Of a DNA stretch of 64,000 nucleotides, positions 47,102-57,985 are shown piece after piece; position 1 is the first letter of the stretch, and every line of letters starts with the position of its first letter. The stretch is from Beta vulgaris subsp. vulgaris (Eukaryota > Streptophyta > Magnoliopsida > Caryophyllales > Amaranthaceae), in assembly GCF_026745355.1 (NCBI RefSeq), contig NC_079206.1, forward strand, positions 34,364,653-34,428,652. The letters are read 5' to 3'. The position numbers were made by a program, and so were the translations under genes. The notes beneath the pieces were generated by a model, which was not told where the DNA came from, did not search any database, and worked only from the letters and a program-made list of their open reading frames with translations.

Positions 47102-48759
47102 TATAAATATGTGCCTTAGTCGCTCCTGGATCATTTTAACATCGCTGAGAAATTTTCTAGAGAGAGAGACTCTGCAATTTTTACTAGCTTTTAGAGAGAA
47201 GAACAACTCCCGTCCAAGTTCTTACTTTGCTCGTCCGAGGCTCAAGTCATCTTTGACGTTCGTCCGAACTTTCTTCTACAGGTATATTCTCAACTCTTTT
47301 TCTTGTTTGCACACATATTTTAAGAAAATGGATTCGTCCTCTTCCTCGAAAATTCCGGCCGCTCAAGGGTTGGTGCTAACCCTAGAACAGAGGGCCTAAC
47401 TTCCTCGGCATCTTCTAGAGTTGGTCCTATCTTGGCCGGGCATGCATTCTTTATCTTTAGCCATGGACGGCAAAGTCAGACGACCCAGTCTTTACCTGTG
47501 CAGGGTAATCTGGCGCGCGTCAAGCAAACGGCTCGCATCAGAAGAGGGGTACCATGCCGGCCTCTAGCTCTGAAAGGGAGGAATCCACTGGGCGAATTCC
47601 GGCCGAAGGGAACGAGAGACCCAAAGCGCTCGTCCTGCCACCAAACTCCTTCTCCTGAACATGCCGAGGAGGAACCAGAAATCAGGGGCTCCCCAGAAGC
47701 CAGCCCGTCCATGCACAGGACGATCTCAGATGAGCCAAGGACGGCTAGCTCTTCTACCCGCTAGTGGCTCAGAGGAGCCTCAACCACTTCGTCTGAAATA
47801 AGACGGCGGCTAGGTCCCCTTTCTGACCCTAGGTTTCATCCTGGCCGATAACACTGGCTGGGACGATTAGGCTCGGACCTTAGACCTTTTTCAGTGGCTA
47901 TGCCCATGCCGGCTACCACTTGTCCTTCCCGGCCGAGAGGACACTATTTTCAGTGCTCCTCCCGGCCATTTTGCAGTTTATCGGCTGGCATTAGATGCCG
48001 GCCTGCGCTTTCCCCTTCACCCTTTCATCAGCCAACTTCTTCATACTACGGCATAGGACATAATCAGCTTGCCCCTAACTCTTGGCAAAACATCCTTACC
48101 TTTCTGGCCGTCTGCAACTTAAAGGGAAAGGACCCTTCTCTGGCCGCTTTACCCATATTCACTATGTTGCCAAGGTCCCTAGGACCATTGAAGGAAGCTG
48201 GCTGAGCGTGTGCAATCGTCAAGGATTCTTGACGTCTTGGGATAAGACTTCCAAGATGCACTCATGGAAGGGCGAGTTCCTCTTCGTCCAGGCGCCCAGC
48301 AAAGCGGTGGCAAACCGCTTCGGTATTTTAGCCGGCAACCACAAACACTGGACGGATGGCCTCATACTGGAACTGGAGAGTAACTCTGCCGAAGAGATGG
48401 TGGAGTACTTCCGGATTTCGGAGTATACTATGGAAGATGTTTCTTTCAAGGGTCCGTCCAATTGGATTCCTCTTTAAGGAAATGTTTTACCATGACAACT
48501 TCCTAGTCGCTGCCGGCTTCGGCAGGACGAGGACAGAGGTATATCAACTAAGAATCTTCCAAGTAAAAATTTCTAGACTTGCTTATCATTCTCCAACACT
48601 TGTTTATTCCCTTTTGCAGATTCAGCCAGGAGCAAACTAAGGAAGTCTTGGATGGAGACATGAGCTCATCCAGATTTGCGGACACTCTATGGAAGGAGTA
48701 CAGTAAATCAGGTGCCGAAAAGAGGGCCGACACTCTAGTAAGTTATTGTATAATTTTTA

Positions 48760-48790
<31 letters not shown>

Positions 48791-50609
48791 GCCGGTCTGC
48801 TTCTTTGGAGGGTAACCCGTCAAGATGGAGCCTGGACGACTTGTCTATCCATGGGGCAATTCGTCCAGAGGAATACTGGACGAGCTTTCTTTAAGAAGCA
48901 ACTCGTCTAGTTGATTCCTTGACGGCTTGCCTCTTCGGGGGCAGTCCGTCTAAATAGCATTGGACGAGCTACTCACCTGAGAACCCGTCCTGGTTGATAC
49001 CTTGACGGTTTGCCTCTTCGGGGGGCAGTCCGTCTAGAATAGCGTTGGACGAGTTACTCACCTGAGGAGCAACCCGTCCTGGTTGATATCTTGACGGTTT
49101 GCCTCTTCGGGGGGCAGTCCGTCTAGAATAGCGTTGGACGAGCTACTCATTTGAGGAGCAACCCGTCCTGGTTGATACTTTGACGTGATTCTAATCTTTT
49201 TCCTTTTTCAGAAAAATGCCCCAACCTCTAAGGCTTTGGCCGAAAAAGCCGCAGCAAAGAAACGGCCGGCCGGTACCAGTGAAGCCCCTCCCTCAAAAAA
49301 GGCAAAGGGCTTTACTGCTAAGAAGAAGAAGACCACACGGCCGGTTCCCAAGGTCGTGATCGACTACGGCCAGGAGGAGGCCAAAGAAGAGCCTGCTAAA
49401 GTTGACTCCCGGGCCCTCGTGGCCTATCTGGTCCGGCCGAGCAACCACTCCTTCAACCTGACGAGGTTGTATTTTGGACGATGCTGGACAATCTTCTCAG
49501 CCGGACGGCTGTGGACGGATCCGCCTTCTCTGGGCAGTGGCCCAACTGTAGGCCAGATGCCGGCTGCTTATAGGACGGCTTCCCGTTCTTCTGGTGAGTC
49601 TTACTATTCCAACGTAGTTAGAACACTACGGGTTGGCGGGCGTCCGATGAGTCCGTCCAACAAACAGACCGTGGTTATTCCCATCAGGTGTACTGACGAG
49701 TCTAACCTTTCAGATAAAGGGAAGGGTCCAGCTGTTGACGGCTCCCCTAGCCTCTCTGACGATGAATCTTCTCCAGCTTTTGGAAAGATGTCGTCGTCTG
49801 AACGTGAGAAGCTCAAGACGGAGCTGTTCAAGTGCTTTCCCGAACCTTATATTAAGGGGTTAAGGGGAGCATCGTCTGGGCATGTAGGTTACATGTCTCA
49901 GCTTGCTGCGAGGTACATTCTTTTCTCTCAGACGCTTATGTTTTTACTTGCATTTATTTACTTCTTTTTCATCCGTCCTGACATGCCTTATCCTTTCATG
50001 TTTTCAGCTTTTTGCTCGCAGCATGATAACAGAAGACTGGGCAAAGGAGCTCAGAAAAGAGAACAAAAAGCTCGTCCAAGATGTGAAGCGGCCGCTGATC
50101 ATGCCCAGTTTGTTATGGCCCAGCAAGAGGTGCTGCATCAGCAGACCAAGATTGCGCTGGAAAAACGTCGCCGAGCTGGAGTCTCAGATCAAAGTCTACC
50201 TTCTTCGGTTGACGGAGATGCTAGACGAACGGGCCTCATTGGAACGTGTTCTGACGGACGAGAGGAATTCAGTCATGACGATGGCTGCTGATTTCTTCAA
50301 GGAGAACCTCGTCCTAAGGTCAAGAACCAAGCCCTTCGTACTGAGGTTGCAGAGACCGTTGCTGGCGCCAAAGAGGCTATGAACACCGTCATAGACACTC
50401 AAAGGAATGGGTAGTGCAAGCTTTTGGCATGATGGCTGAAGAGGAGGATATCCCCAGATATACTCGTCGGCTGGAGTTCCAAGAGGCTTTGCATAAGGCG
50501 ACTATATCTGGAGCCGACCCTCCCGTCTTTGAAGAATCTTCTGAGGATGAAGAGGGGAGGACGATGCTGAGGCCCAGGAGAAGAGGACAATGATCCTCCT
50601 GCCGCTTAG
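47102..50609 (+). pseudogene. Antisense accessory gene of Tat element C (fullest copy)
   Basis: A TATAAATA box (47102-47109) is followed by a GAGAGAGAGACTC leader and an ATG at 47328 (MDSSSSSKIPAAQG). I propose exons 47328-48538, 48620-48737, 49212-49912 and 50008-50609, with GT-AG introns whose sites are conserved in copies A and B. The first exon, across frameshifts near 47375, 48140 and 48460, contains YYGIGHNQLAPNSWQNILTF, GSWLSVCNRQGF and WKGEFLFVQAPSKAVANRFG. This resembles the Pfam-type 'putative gypsy type transposon' domain (Transposase_28). Exon 3 has a basic KKAKGFTAKKKK and CFPEPYIKGL; exon 4 looks like a coiled coil (ELRKENKKLVQD, LTEMLDERASLERVLTDERN). The function in the element is unknown, perhaps nuclear. 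It runs opposite to gag-pol. Confidence 0.8.
48738..49211 (+). repeat. Minisatellite in accessory gene intron 2
   Basis: A unit of about 89 bp, with the phrase GACGGTTTGCCTCTTCGGGG, begins at about 48921, 49004 and 49093 and breaks off at 49182. A related single copy (GACGGGTTGCCTCTTTGGAG) lies outside the gene at about 51173. A long poly-T run (48759-48786) precedes it, matching the poly-T at 10410 in copy B. Confidence 0.88.
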
Positions 50610-51657
50610 TTCTTTTGTTGTATCTTGGCCGTGAGCCACTTGTAATTTTCCTCCTTTTTGTACTTAGATGAATTTAGGTTGTAATCATCTTTTTTACATT
50701 TATGAAAAGCTATCTTTTTCAATCCCCCTTGTTTTATGCTTTACTGTTTTTGACGCATTGTCTTACAACTCCATGATTATACAAAGTACAAAAGCAACTC
50801 GTCATAAATTTTGGCCGATTAATTTACAACATTCATTAATGCCCAAGTATAAAAGTAATTCGTCAATCATTTTTTATTTGACCCAGTAGCTCTTTTCTGG
50901 ACGTTCATAACCAGATGCTCAAGCAAAGACTTGTTTTTAATTTTTGGATTAAAAACTCCAAGTATAAAAGTTTGCTCGGCCAGAACCTGGGTGTCGTTCG
51001 TCATTGGACAAAGACTTAGTCAATTTATAAAATTATGCCCCCCTATATGCCCCCCTTCTTGGACGAAGAGTTTTTATAACTTTTCCCTGTTCAAGAAGGA
51101 GTTAAGAAGATAATTTTTAAACAACTTGGACGAGCGGTTTATGCCGGAAGCAACTCGTCCAGGCTAATATTCTGACGGGTTGCCTCTTTGGAGAGCAATT
51201 CGTCTGAATGATAGTTGGACGACCTGATTCTTTGGGGAAAAACTCGTCCATCTTTGTGAAATCATGAAATAACTTGTTCCTTTACTAAGGTTGTTATTTC
51301 GAAGTTTTGTGGCTTTTGGACGGAAGTAAGATACCTTTACTAAGGCGTCTTATTTCCAGCCGACCTTGTTCAGGAGATGTTTAACTCTTTAAGTAAACAA
51401 CCGGCCAAATCTGACATTTTTTATCCGTTTAAGGATGATAACATGTTCAGCCGAACTCCTAATGAAAGGTGCATTGTCTTTTTGCTTTGTAAAGTCAGTT
51501 AGCTTTTGACGACAGTACGTAACTTAAATTCAAACAAAGTCATAAAGAAGTAGAATTGTATTATATGAAGTTTGCTTGACGGATAGTCAAGGTACATGTC
51601 TACATTCTACTTTTTCATTGTAATGCATTAGTAAAAGATTACAATTAGTCTGATGCT
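50610..51657. other. Spacer between convergent accessory gene C and pol C
   Basis: Non-coding. Holds the accessory 3' UTR and the conserved pair CCTTTACTAAGG at 51279-51290 and 51334-51345. The rest is AT-rich with scattered GGACGA phrases. Confidence 0.7.
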
Positions 51658-53980
51658 CTAAACAAAGTATTTCTTCAAAGTGTAGAATTCCACGTCCTAG
51701 GAATAGGACGTCCGTCCAATCTCTTAGACGAAAGGTCCATTCTGAACGACTTCGATTATCTTATAGGGTCCTTCCCAGTTAGGAGTAAGCTTGCCTAACT
51801 CTTTGGCTCGGCCGACCGCTTCCATTTTTCTTAGGACGAGATCTCCCATCTTTAAGGACGTCTAGCAACTCTTTTGTTGAAGTCTCTTGCCATTCTTAAC
51901 TTATATAGTTGCATCCTCAGCAGAGCATTGCCCCTGACTTCAGGAACTAAGTCCAAAGCCGTCCTAAGAGCTGCCCAGTTAGCATCTTCTGAGTACATCA
52001 TTACTCTTAAGGTGGGTTCCTCAACTTCAATAGGAGGACAGCCTCAGACCATAAACCATCATAAAGGAGTCTCGCTGTGGAATTCTTGGCCGTGTCCTAA
52101 TTGACCATAAGACCAGCTGCAATTCTTCTACCCAAAGCCCCTTTGCATTGTCAACTTCTTTTTTTTCCGGCCGAAAGATCTTGTTAAAAGCCTCCACTTG
52201 CCCATTAGCCTGTGGATGAGCTACTGCTGCAAAGTGAGCTTTAATTCCTTGGTCGCCAACCATTGACGAAGCTTGGGTGTTTCAAATTGCGGCCCATTAT
52301 CAAAGACGTGACTGGGGCATGCCAAACCTTGTAATCAAGTTCTTCCAGATGAACCCTTTGACTCATTGGTGGTGATGCCCCTTAATGCTTCAGCTTCAAC
52401 CCATTTTGTAAAGTAGTCTACAGCTACTATTACAAATTTCTTCTGGCCGGCAGCAATAGGGAAAGGCCCAAGGATGTCCATCCCCCATTTAGCAAAGGGA
52501 AGAGGAAAGAGAATGGGCGTCAAGTAATTGGACGGCTTTTGATAGGATATTACCATGCTTTTGGCAACTATCACACTTCTTGGCATAGAGTGCATCTTCT
52601 TTTAAGGACGGCCAAAAAGGCCCGTCCTGAGAGCCCTTTCTGCCAAAGCTCTTCCTCCAATGTGAGAAGCACAAGCTCCCTCATGCAACTCCTTCAAAAC
52701 GTCCAGACCTTCCTTTCGGCTGATGCACTTGAGAAGAGGCCGATTATAGGATTTTTTGTATAGGTCTCATTCCACAATTCAAACCACTTGTCCCTGCTTC
52801 ACATACTTGGCTTCAATGGATCAAGAGGCAGACGGCCGGTTTTCTTAATCTAATGATTGGACTCATCCACTCATCTCCGGCTGAGAAACAATACTTCTCC
52901 GGCCTCAATGCTCTTGGCCGCCTTACTCCCAGAAGACTGTTCTAGGAACATTCCTTCAGTCGAGCTGGCCAGTTTAGAGAGGGCATCAGCTTGATGGTTT
53001 TCTGATCTGGGCACCTGATCTAGGACGAACCTCTTTAAAGACTTGATCTCCTCCTTGACCAAATTCATATACTTGCTCATGGATGCTTCTTTGCATTCAA
53101 ACTCACCATTGACTTGACTGACAACCAGCAGAGAGTCAGTTTTAGCTTCAATTTCCAAGGCCCCAGCCGCTTTCACATTTTTATGCCGGCTAAGAGAGCT
53201 TCATACTCTGCTTCATTATTGGACGCCTGGAATTGAACTTCATAGCATATTCAAACTTATCCCCTTCTGGAGATTGAAAAATGATTCCTGCCCCACAGCC
53301 GTTGGCAGTTGAGGATCCGTCCACCATAAGGGTCCAATGACGCCTTCCTGCTGCCGGATCCTGGACGCTTTCTATCGTAGGCCGAGTAAGCTCTACAATA
53401 AAATCAGCCAAAGCTTGGCCCTTGATTGCCTTTCTAGGCTCAAATGTTAAATCAAACATATTAAGCTCAACAGCCCATTTTAACATCCGGCCAGACGCAT
53501 CCATCTTATGCAACACTTGCCTAAGAGGCTGATCTGTATATACAAGAATGCTGTGGGCTAAGAAGTAAGGCCGTAACTTCCGGCTGGCCATCAGCAAAGC
53601 CAAGCCAAATTTTTCAATGGACGAATATCTGCTTTCTGCATCTTTTAGCACATGGCTCACAAAATAGACGGGTATTTGAACCGCGTCTCTTTCAGCCAAG
53701 AGAACTGCGCTTACTGCGAAGGGTGATACAGCCAGGTATACATACAACTTCTCACCTTCGGCCGGACTGATCAGCCTAGGAAGCTGCCGAAGATGGTCTT
53801 TGACTTGCTGAAGCGCCACCTCAGCTTCTTCCGACCACTCAAACTTGGCATTCTTCTTGATGGCAAAGAAGTGGTGACATTTGTCTCCTGATTTTGAGAG
53901 AAACCGTCAAGAGCAGCCAAACAGCCCGTCAACCTCTGAACTTCTTTGACCTTGGACGGCGAAGACATATTCATAATAGC
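51658..53980 (-). pseudogene. Element C pol 3' half: RNase H, second RNase H, integrase
   Basis: On the minus strand, 53974-53190 carries the gypsy RNase H (VKEVQRLTGCLAAL, MALQQVKDHLRQLPRLISPA, VQIPVYFVSHVLKDAESRYS). The second RNase H then opens with WTLMVDGSSTANGCGAGIIF (about 53280-53340). It continues at 53176-52871 (LEIEAKTDSLLVVSQVNGEF, SENHQADALSKLAS). Integrase follows: zinc-binding region near 52680, FAKWGMDILGPF and FVIVAVDYFTKWVEAEA (52335-52500), HPQANGQVEAFNKI (about 52190-52230) and the C-terminal NWEGPYK-type region to a stop at 51658-51660. Small frameshifts occur at about 53185, 52860 and 51690. Two consecutive RNase H domains place it in the Tat lineage. Confidence 0.92.
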
Positions 53981-54002
53981 TTGAATTTTGTCGGGATTTG
54001 CC

Positions 54003-55724
54003 TCAATCCCTCAGATCGCCCAGATGGTCTTTCTCTTCTTTACTCTTAACGATCATGTCGTCGATATAGGCTTCCATGTTTCGGCCAAGCTGTGGCTGAA
54101 ATACCGTATTAATAAGCCTCTGAAATGTAGCTGGCGCATTTCTTAGGCCGAAGGGCATCCTGAGCCATCCATACAGCCCTTTCTCAGTAATGAAAGAAGT
54201 CTTATCTTGATCATCCGGCCACATAGGAATTTGGTGGAAACCAGAATAGGCGTCCATAAAGCTCAGCAGGGCATGCCCGGCCGTGGAATCCACCAGACGA
54301 TCAATTTTAGGCAATGGGAAGCTGTCTTTAGGACAAGCCTTGTTCAGATCCGTATAATCAACGCACATTCTCCATGTGCCATTCGGCTTTGGAACCATTA
54401 CAACATTGGCCACCCAATCTGGGTAATATGTTTCCCGGATGAACTTAGACTTGAGCAGCTTTTGGACTTCTTCATCAACGGCCTTATTTCTGGCCGGCCC
54501 CAGATGTCTCTTCTTCTGCCGAATAGGCTTTTGCCCCGGCTCAATGTTGAGCTTATGGACGGCCACTTCAGGATCTATCCCAGGCATCTCTTCTACAGCA
54601 TAGGCAAATACGTCCTCAAATTCTCGCAGCAACGCAACTAAGGCGTCCTGAATCTCTGATCTCAATACTGACCCAATTTTCAATGTCCTTTCTGGACGTT
54701 CTGGATTTAAGCAAATCTCTACTGGACTCTCCACCGGTTCTGGACGTTCTAGTCCCAGACCCATTATAGCCATAATCTCAGATGAATGCTTTTCTTCTTT
54801 AATTGCTAAACACTTCCTCTTCTTGCTAGGCAAAAGCATGGACGGATTGCTTTCAAGAGGAGGCATTTCTTGAGCCTTCTCAGTTTCTTGCCTGAGCTCA
54901 ACAATCTGGCCTTTAACCTTCTTGGCCGAATCATCTTCTTGAGTCTTTGGACACTCTGCCTTTTCTTTCCAAGATGATGGTTTGAGTGTGGTGAGATAGC
55001 ATTCTCTGGCAGCTTGCTGATCTCCATAAAGGGATCCAATCTTCCCACCATCACATTCAAACTTCATCAGCATTAAATAGGTCACAATGACGGCCTTGAT
55101 GTGATTTAAGGTAGGTCGTCCGAGAATGACATTATACGCTGTCAAGTCTCGTACTACCAAAAATTTCACAAAAAGCGTTCTGGCCGCATCTTTTTCTCCA
55201 ACTCTGACGGGCAATGTGACGGTTCCCATAGGATGTATGACTCCTCCACCAAAACCGATTATAGGATGATTGACTGGCATCAACTCATTTTTGTCAAACT
55301 TTAAGCGGCACAAACAATCAGCACTGATTATATCAGTGGAGCTTCCTGTATCAATCAAAATCCGCCTAACCCTAAGGTTGGCAATCTTCATTTCCACCAC
55401 TAGTGGATCATCATGCGGCGTCCGTATCTTCCCTCGGTCCAGCTCGCTGACCACTATTTTTGGGAAAGGATCAGACTCGGCCTGGTTTGTGAGCATAACC
55501 TGGCTGAGTTCCCTCAAATAGTTTTTGTGGCCACGATTTGTTAGACCTCCAGCCGCAAATCCCCCTGAGATAACCATTACCACGTCATCATCTGTGCTAT
55601 CTCCATCCATTTTTCTTCCCTGACGGTTATCCCTTTTCTGGAACTTCCTTCCTGACGAGGGCAGGTAATTGTTCATTTTCCTTTTCGAGCCAACTCTTCT
55701 AGCGCTCGCTTCAGATGCTTGCAT
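54003..55724 (-). CDS. Element C protease and reverse transcriptase, long intact frame
   Basis: 573 codons without a stop. The gag end comes first (YLPSSGRKFQKRDNRQ). The aspartic protease follows with ILIDTGSSTDIIS (D-T-G intact, about residues 137-149) and VRDLTAYNVILGRPTL. A linker with MAIMGLGLERPEPVESPVEI comes next, then RT from about residue 390: KKRHLGPARNKAVDEEVQKL, PNGTWRMCVDYTDLNKACPK, SFMDAYSGFHQIPM, MPFGLRNAPATFQRLIN and the catalytic box EAYIDDMIVKS (Y-I-D-D intact, near the end). Protease would mature the polyprotein and RT would copy the RNA. This is the best-preserved pol segment in the window. The fixed start is arbitrary, because it belongs to a Gag-Pol polyprotein broken by a frameshift upstream. 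Confidence 0.9.
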   Translation of the reverse strand: MQASEASARRVGSKRKMNNYLPSSGRKFQKRDNRQGRKMDGDSTDDDVVMVISGGFAAGGLTNRGHKNYLRELSQVMLTNQAESDPFPKIVVSELDRGKIRTPHDDPLVVEMKIANLRVRRILIDTGSSTDIISADCLCRLKFDKNELMPVNHPIIGFGGGVIHPMGTVTLPVRVGEKDAARTLFVKFLVVRDLTAYNVILGRPTLNHIKAVIVTYLMLMKFECDGGKIGSLYGDQQAARECYLTTLKPSSWKEKAECPKTQEDDSAKKVKGQIVELRQETEKAQEMPPLESNPSMLLPSKKRKCLAIKEEKHSSEIMAIMGLGLERPEPVESPVEICLNPERPERTLKIGSVLRSEIQDALVALLREFEDVFAYAVEEMPGIDPEVAVHKLNIEPGQKPIRQKKRHLGPARNKAVDEEVQKLLKSKFIRETYYPDWVANVVMVPKPNGTWRMCVDYTDLNKACPKDSFPLPKIDRLVDSTAGHALLSFMDAYSGFHQIPMWPDDQDKTSFITEKGLYGWLRMPFGLRNAPATFQRLINTVFQPQLGRNMEAYIDDMIVKSKEEKDHLGDLRD

Positions 55725-57318
55725 TCATTGGTTTCATGCCCACAATCTTTGTGAAAGTGACAATACTTGCTCTTGTCTCTGTTACGGTAAGGCGTCTTCA
55801 TCTCGGCCGGCGCCTTTAGCTCATGCTGATCTTTTATTTCCATCAAAATGGAATATTGATCTTTGTTGAACTCTATTGGTTCAGCTGAGGCCGCGGCTCT
55901 GACCGCCTACTTCTCTTGGACGAGGTGGTCATAGAAGTCATTGCCCAAGTCTCAGCCTTCTTGGGCGGATTCTTTTTTGGCTGAACAGCTTCTCAGCTTT
56001 CTTCACTTCTGGCTGCTTAGCTTCAGCACAAACCTCTGTGGCATGGATGAATGCTTCAGTCCCTCAATGCTTCCGTCAAAGTAGTATTTTCTTTTTCACC
56101 AAATCAAACTTAAAACTTCCTGGCCTTAGGCCTCTGATGAAGGCGTCAAACGCCACACCTGCATTCAGATCTTGGATCTGCAATGCTTCTAGATTGAACC
56201 TCTTCACATAACCTCTCAAGGCCTCCTTAGGACCTTGGATGACCTTTCCCAGGTGCATGCTTGTTTTTTGTTCTTGACGATTAGCCACAAAGTGACTGGT
56301 GAATAGAATGCTAAGCTCAGTAAAATTGTTCACTGAGTTAGATGGCAAGTTGTTAAACCATTTTTGCGCTACTCCCTTCAAAGTGGCTGGAAAATTCTTA
56401 CACCAAGTAGCATCGTCCACCCCTTGGACATACATCTGATGCTTGTAAGCTGATAGGTGATCTCCGGATCAGTAGTTCCGTCAAAAGGTTCAATGGTGGG
56501 AGCTTAACCTTTGGGAAAGGAGGGGACTCCATGATCCTGACCGAGAAAGGAGTGGGCCAATTGATCTGGAGTGCCGCCACCTGCCCCTCAATGGGTATGT
56601 GCTCCTGACGGTACTCTTTCAAAACCGGATTAGATGAGGTGTTAGCTAAGGCTTGACGCCTGTACACCATAGGCTGCAAAACTGTCTTCTCTTGCCTTGG
56701 CTGGAAAGCTGATGGACCACGGCTTCGCACCACTGTTCTGGACGGGAGCCTTAAGGACGGATCCTTCATATATGGCGTGGAGCCAGAGGCCGAACGCTGC
56801 TGCGCTGCCGCCCTCTTGGCCTCCAAGTACTCCCTGGCATCAGTCTCCATCATGTGACCAGTAGGAGGGATATTATCTGCTGGACGGACCACCATTTCCA
56901 GTCCATTTCCTCCTAGAATCACTGACTGCTGGCTGCTTTCCTTTGGAAGGCGGCCTAGTCAATTCTGGCCGAGGTGGCCGACTAGGTCCTGGACGACCCT
57001 CTGGGATCGCCCTTTGAGTGGCGCAGCCGTCTCTTCTCTCGGACTCATCTGAAAAAATAGCATGTTGTTCTTAATCTGCTCTTCCATAACAGCGGCCATC
57101 CTGGCCTGGAAGTCATTCAATACATTTTCCAAATGACCAGCAGTCACTGGACGGTCAAGATTTTCTTGGATGACTGGAGTTACAGTCCTACCCCCAAGGT
57201 GAACGGCAGCATGGCCCTGATCCCTGCCTCGAGGTGGTCTCTCGTCATCAACTGTATCATCCACCTGAACTCTAAAACTTCTGTTCCTCGCCACGTTTGA
57301 TGAGTGACAATCCGTCAT
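55690..57318 (-). pseudogene. Element C gag
   Basis: The ATG at 57316-57318 (MTDCHSSNVARNRSF) lies about 10 bp past the primer-binding site. The frames 57318-56959, 56922-56398 and 56435-56076 give an N-terminal region with MAAVMEEQIKNNMLFFQMSP, a linker (MVYRRQALANTSSNPVLKEY), and the capsid region MYVQGVDDATWCKNFPATLK, FTSHFVANRQEQKTSMHLGK and LEALQIQDLNAGVAFDAF. A zinc-knuckle-like HFHKDCGHETNECKHL follows near 55720-55765. Three or more frameshifts (about 56940, 56440 and 56075) break it. Gag forms the particle and binds element RNA. Confidence 0.9.
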
Positions 57319-57347
57319 TGTTGCGTCTCCCCACAGACGGCGCCAAA

Positions 57348-57980
57348 TGTTATGCTCTAAGAAACTAGCAAACTTATATCACACTCCCAAAGATGAGTTC
57401 TTATAATTGGAGACTTGTGCAACAATGATAGAGTCAAATCCCAAAGCAAACTCCTGACCAGCAACCTGCACAAAAGGGACCCACCCTGGAGGTTTGGGTG
57501 GTATTTCCCCCTCCGAAGCTTAAGTCAGATGTCAGGGATGTAAAGGAACTTTTAGAGAGAGAAAGTAGAGAGAGAGAGAGAAGAATTTATGACAGAGTAA
57601 CAGTCTATGCCCTGAAAAACGTACCTTTCACCCTGAAATCAAGGACTATTTATACTATTTGAAATGACTGTTGTGCCTTGATGTCACCCTAATTTGGGAG
57701 CATCTGATTGGCTAATTCAAAGTAGCGGGACACGTGGCAGTAATTGATTGGTCGGCACACCTCACTTTCATAAAAAGGTGTAGATCATTTTTACTGGGCC
57801 TAAGTACAATTTTTGGGGCCAGAAGAGGGGCCTCTAGTACATTTTCTTCAGAGAAACGTACTTTTAGGCCTGCCACTTCCAGACCCTTTGTACTTTTACC
57901 TCTCTGCATGCATGCCACATGTAGGGCTCTGATGGGGACACGTGGCAGCACGATAGCCGTTGATTTTTTAGGCTACAACA
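57348..57980 (-). repeat. 5' LTR of element C
   Basis: 633 bp, about 99 % identical by eye to 46288-46921. Minus-strand end ...CTTAGAGCATAACA, then TT and the primer-binding site TGGCGCC. Right flank AAACC completes the target duplication. Confidence 0.95.
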
Positions 57981-57985
57981 AAACC

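Larger units (their letters stand above)
46288..57980 (-). mobile_element. Nearly intact Tat-lineage gypsy retrotransposon (element C)
   Basis: Two LTRs (46288-46921 and 57348-57980), starting TGTTGTAGCC and ending ACA on the minus strand, are flanked by AAACC at 46283-46287 and 57981-57985. The primer-binding site TGGCGCCGTCTGTGGGGA lies at 57328-57345 and the polypurine tract AAGGGGCAAA at about 46922-46931. Order on the minus strand: gag, protease, RT, RNase H, second RNase H, integrase, spacer, antisense accessory gene, 3' LTR. Length is 11.7 kb. By eye the LTRs differ at about eight positions. Gag and pol carry several frameshifts, so this copy is probably not autonomous. Confidence 0.95.

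Noticed and set aside
48921..49182. Possible CRISPR-like array
   Set aside because: The 89-bp units are contiguous and alike throughout, without unique spacers, in a plant transposon intron.
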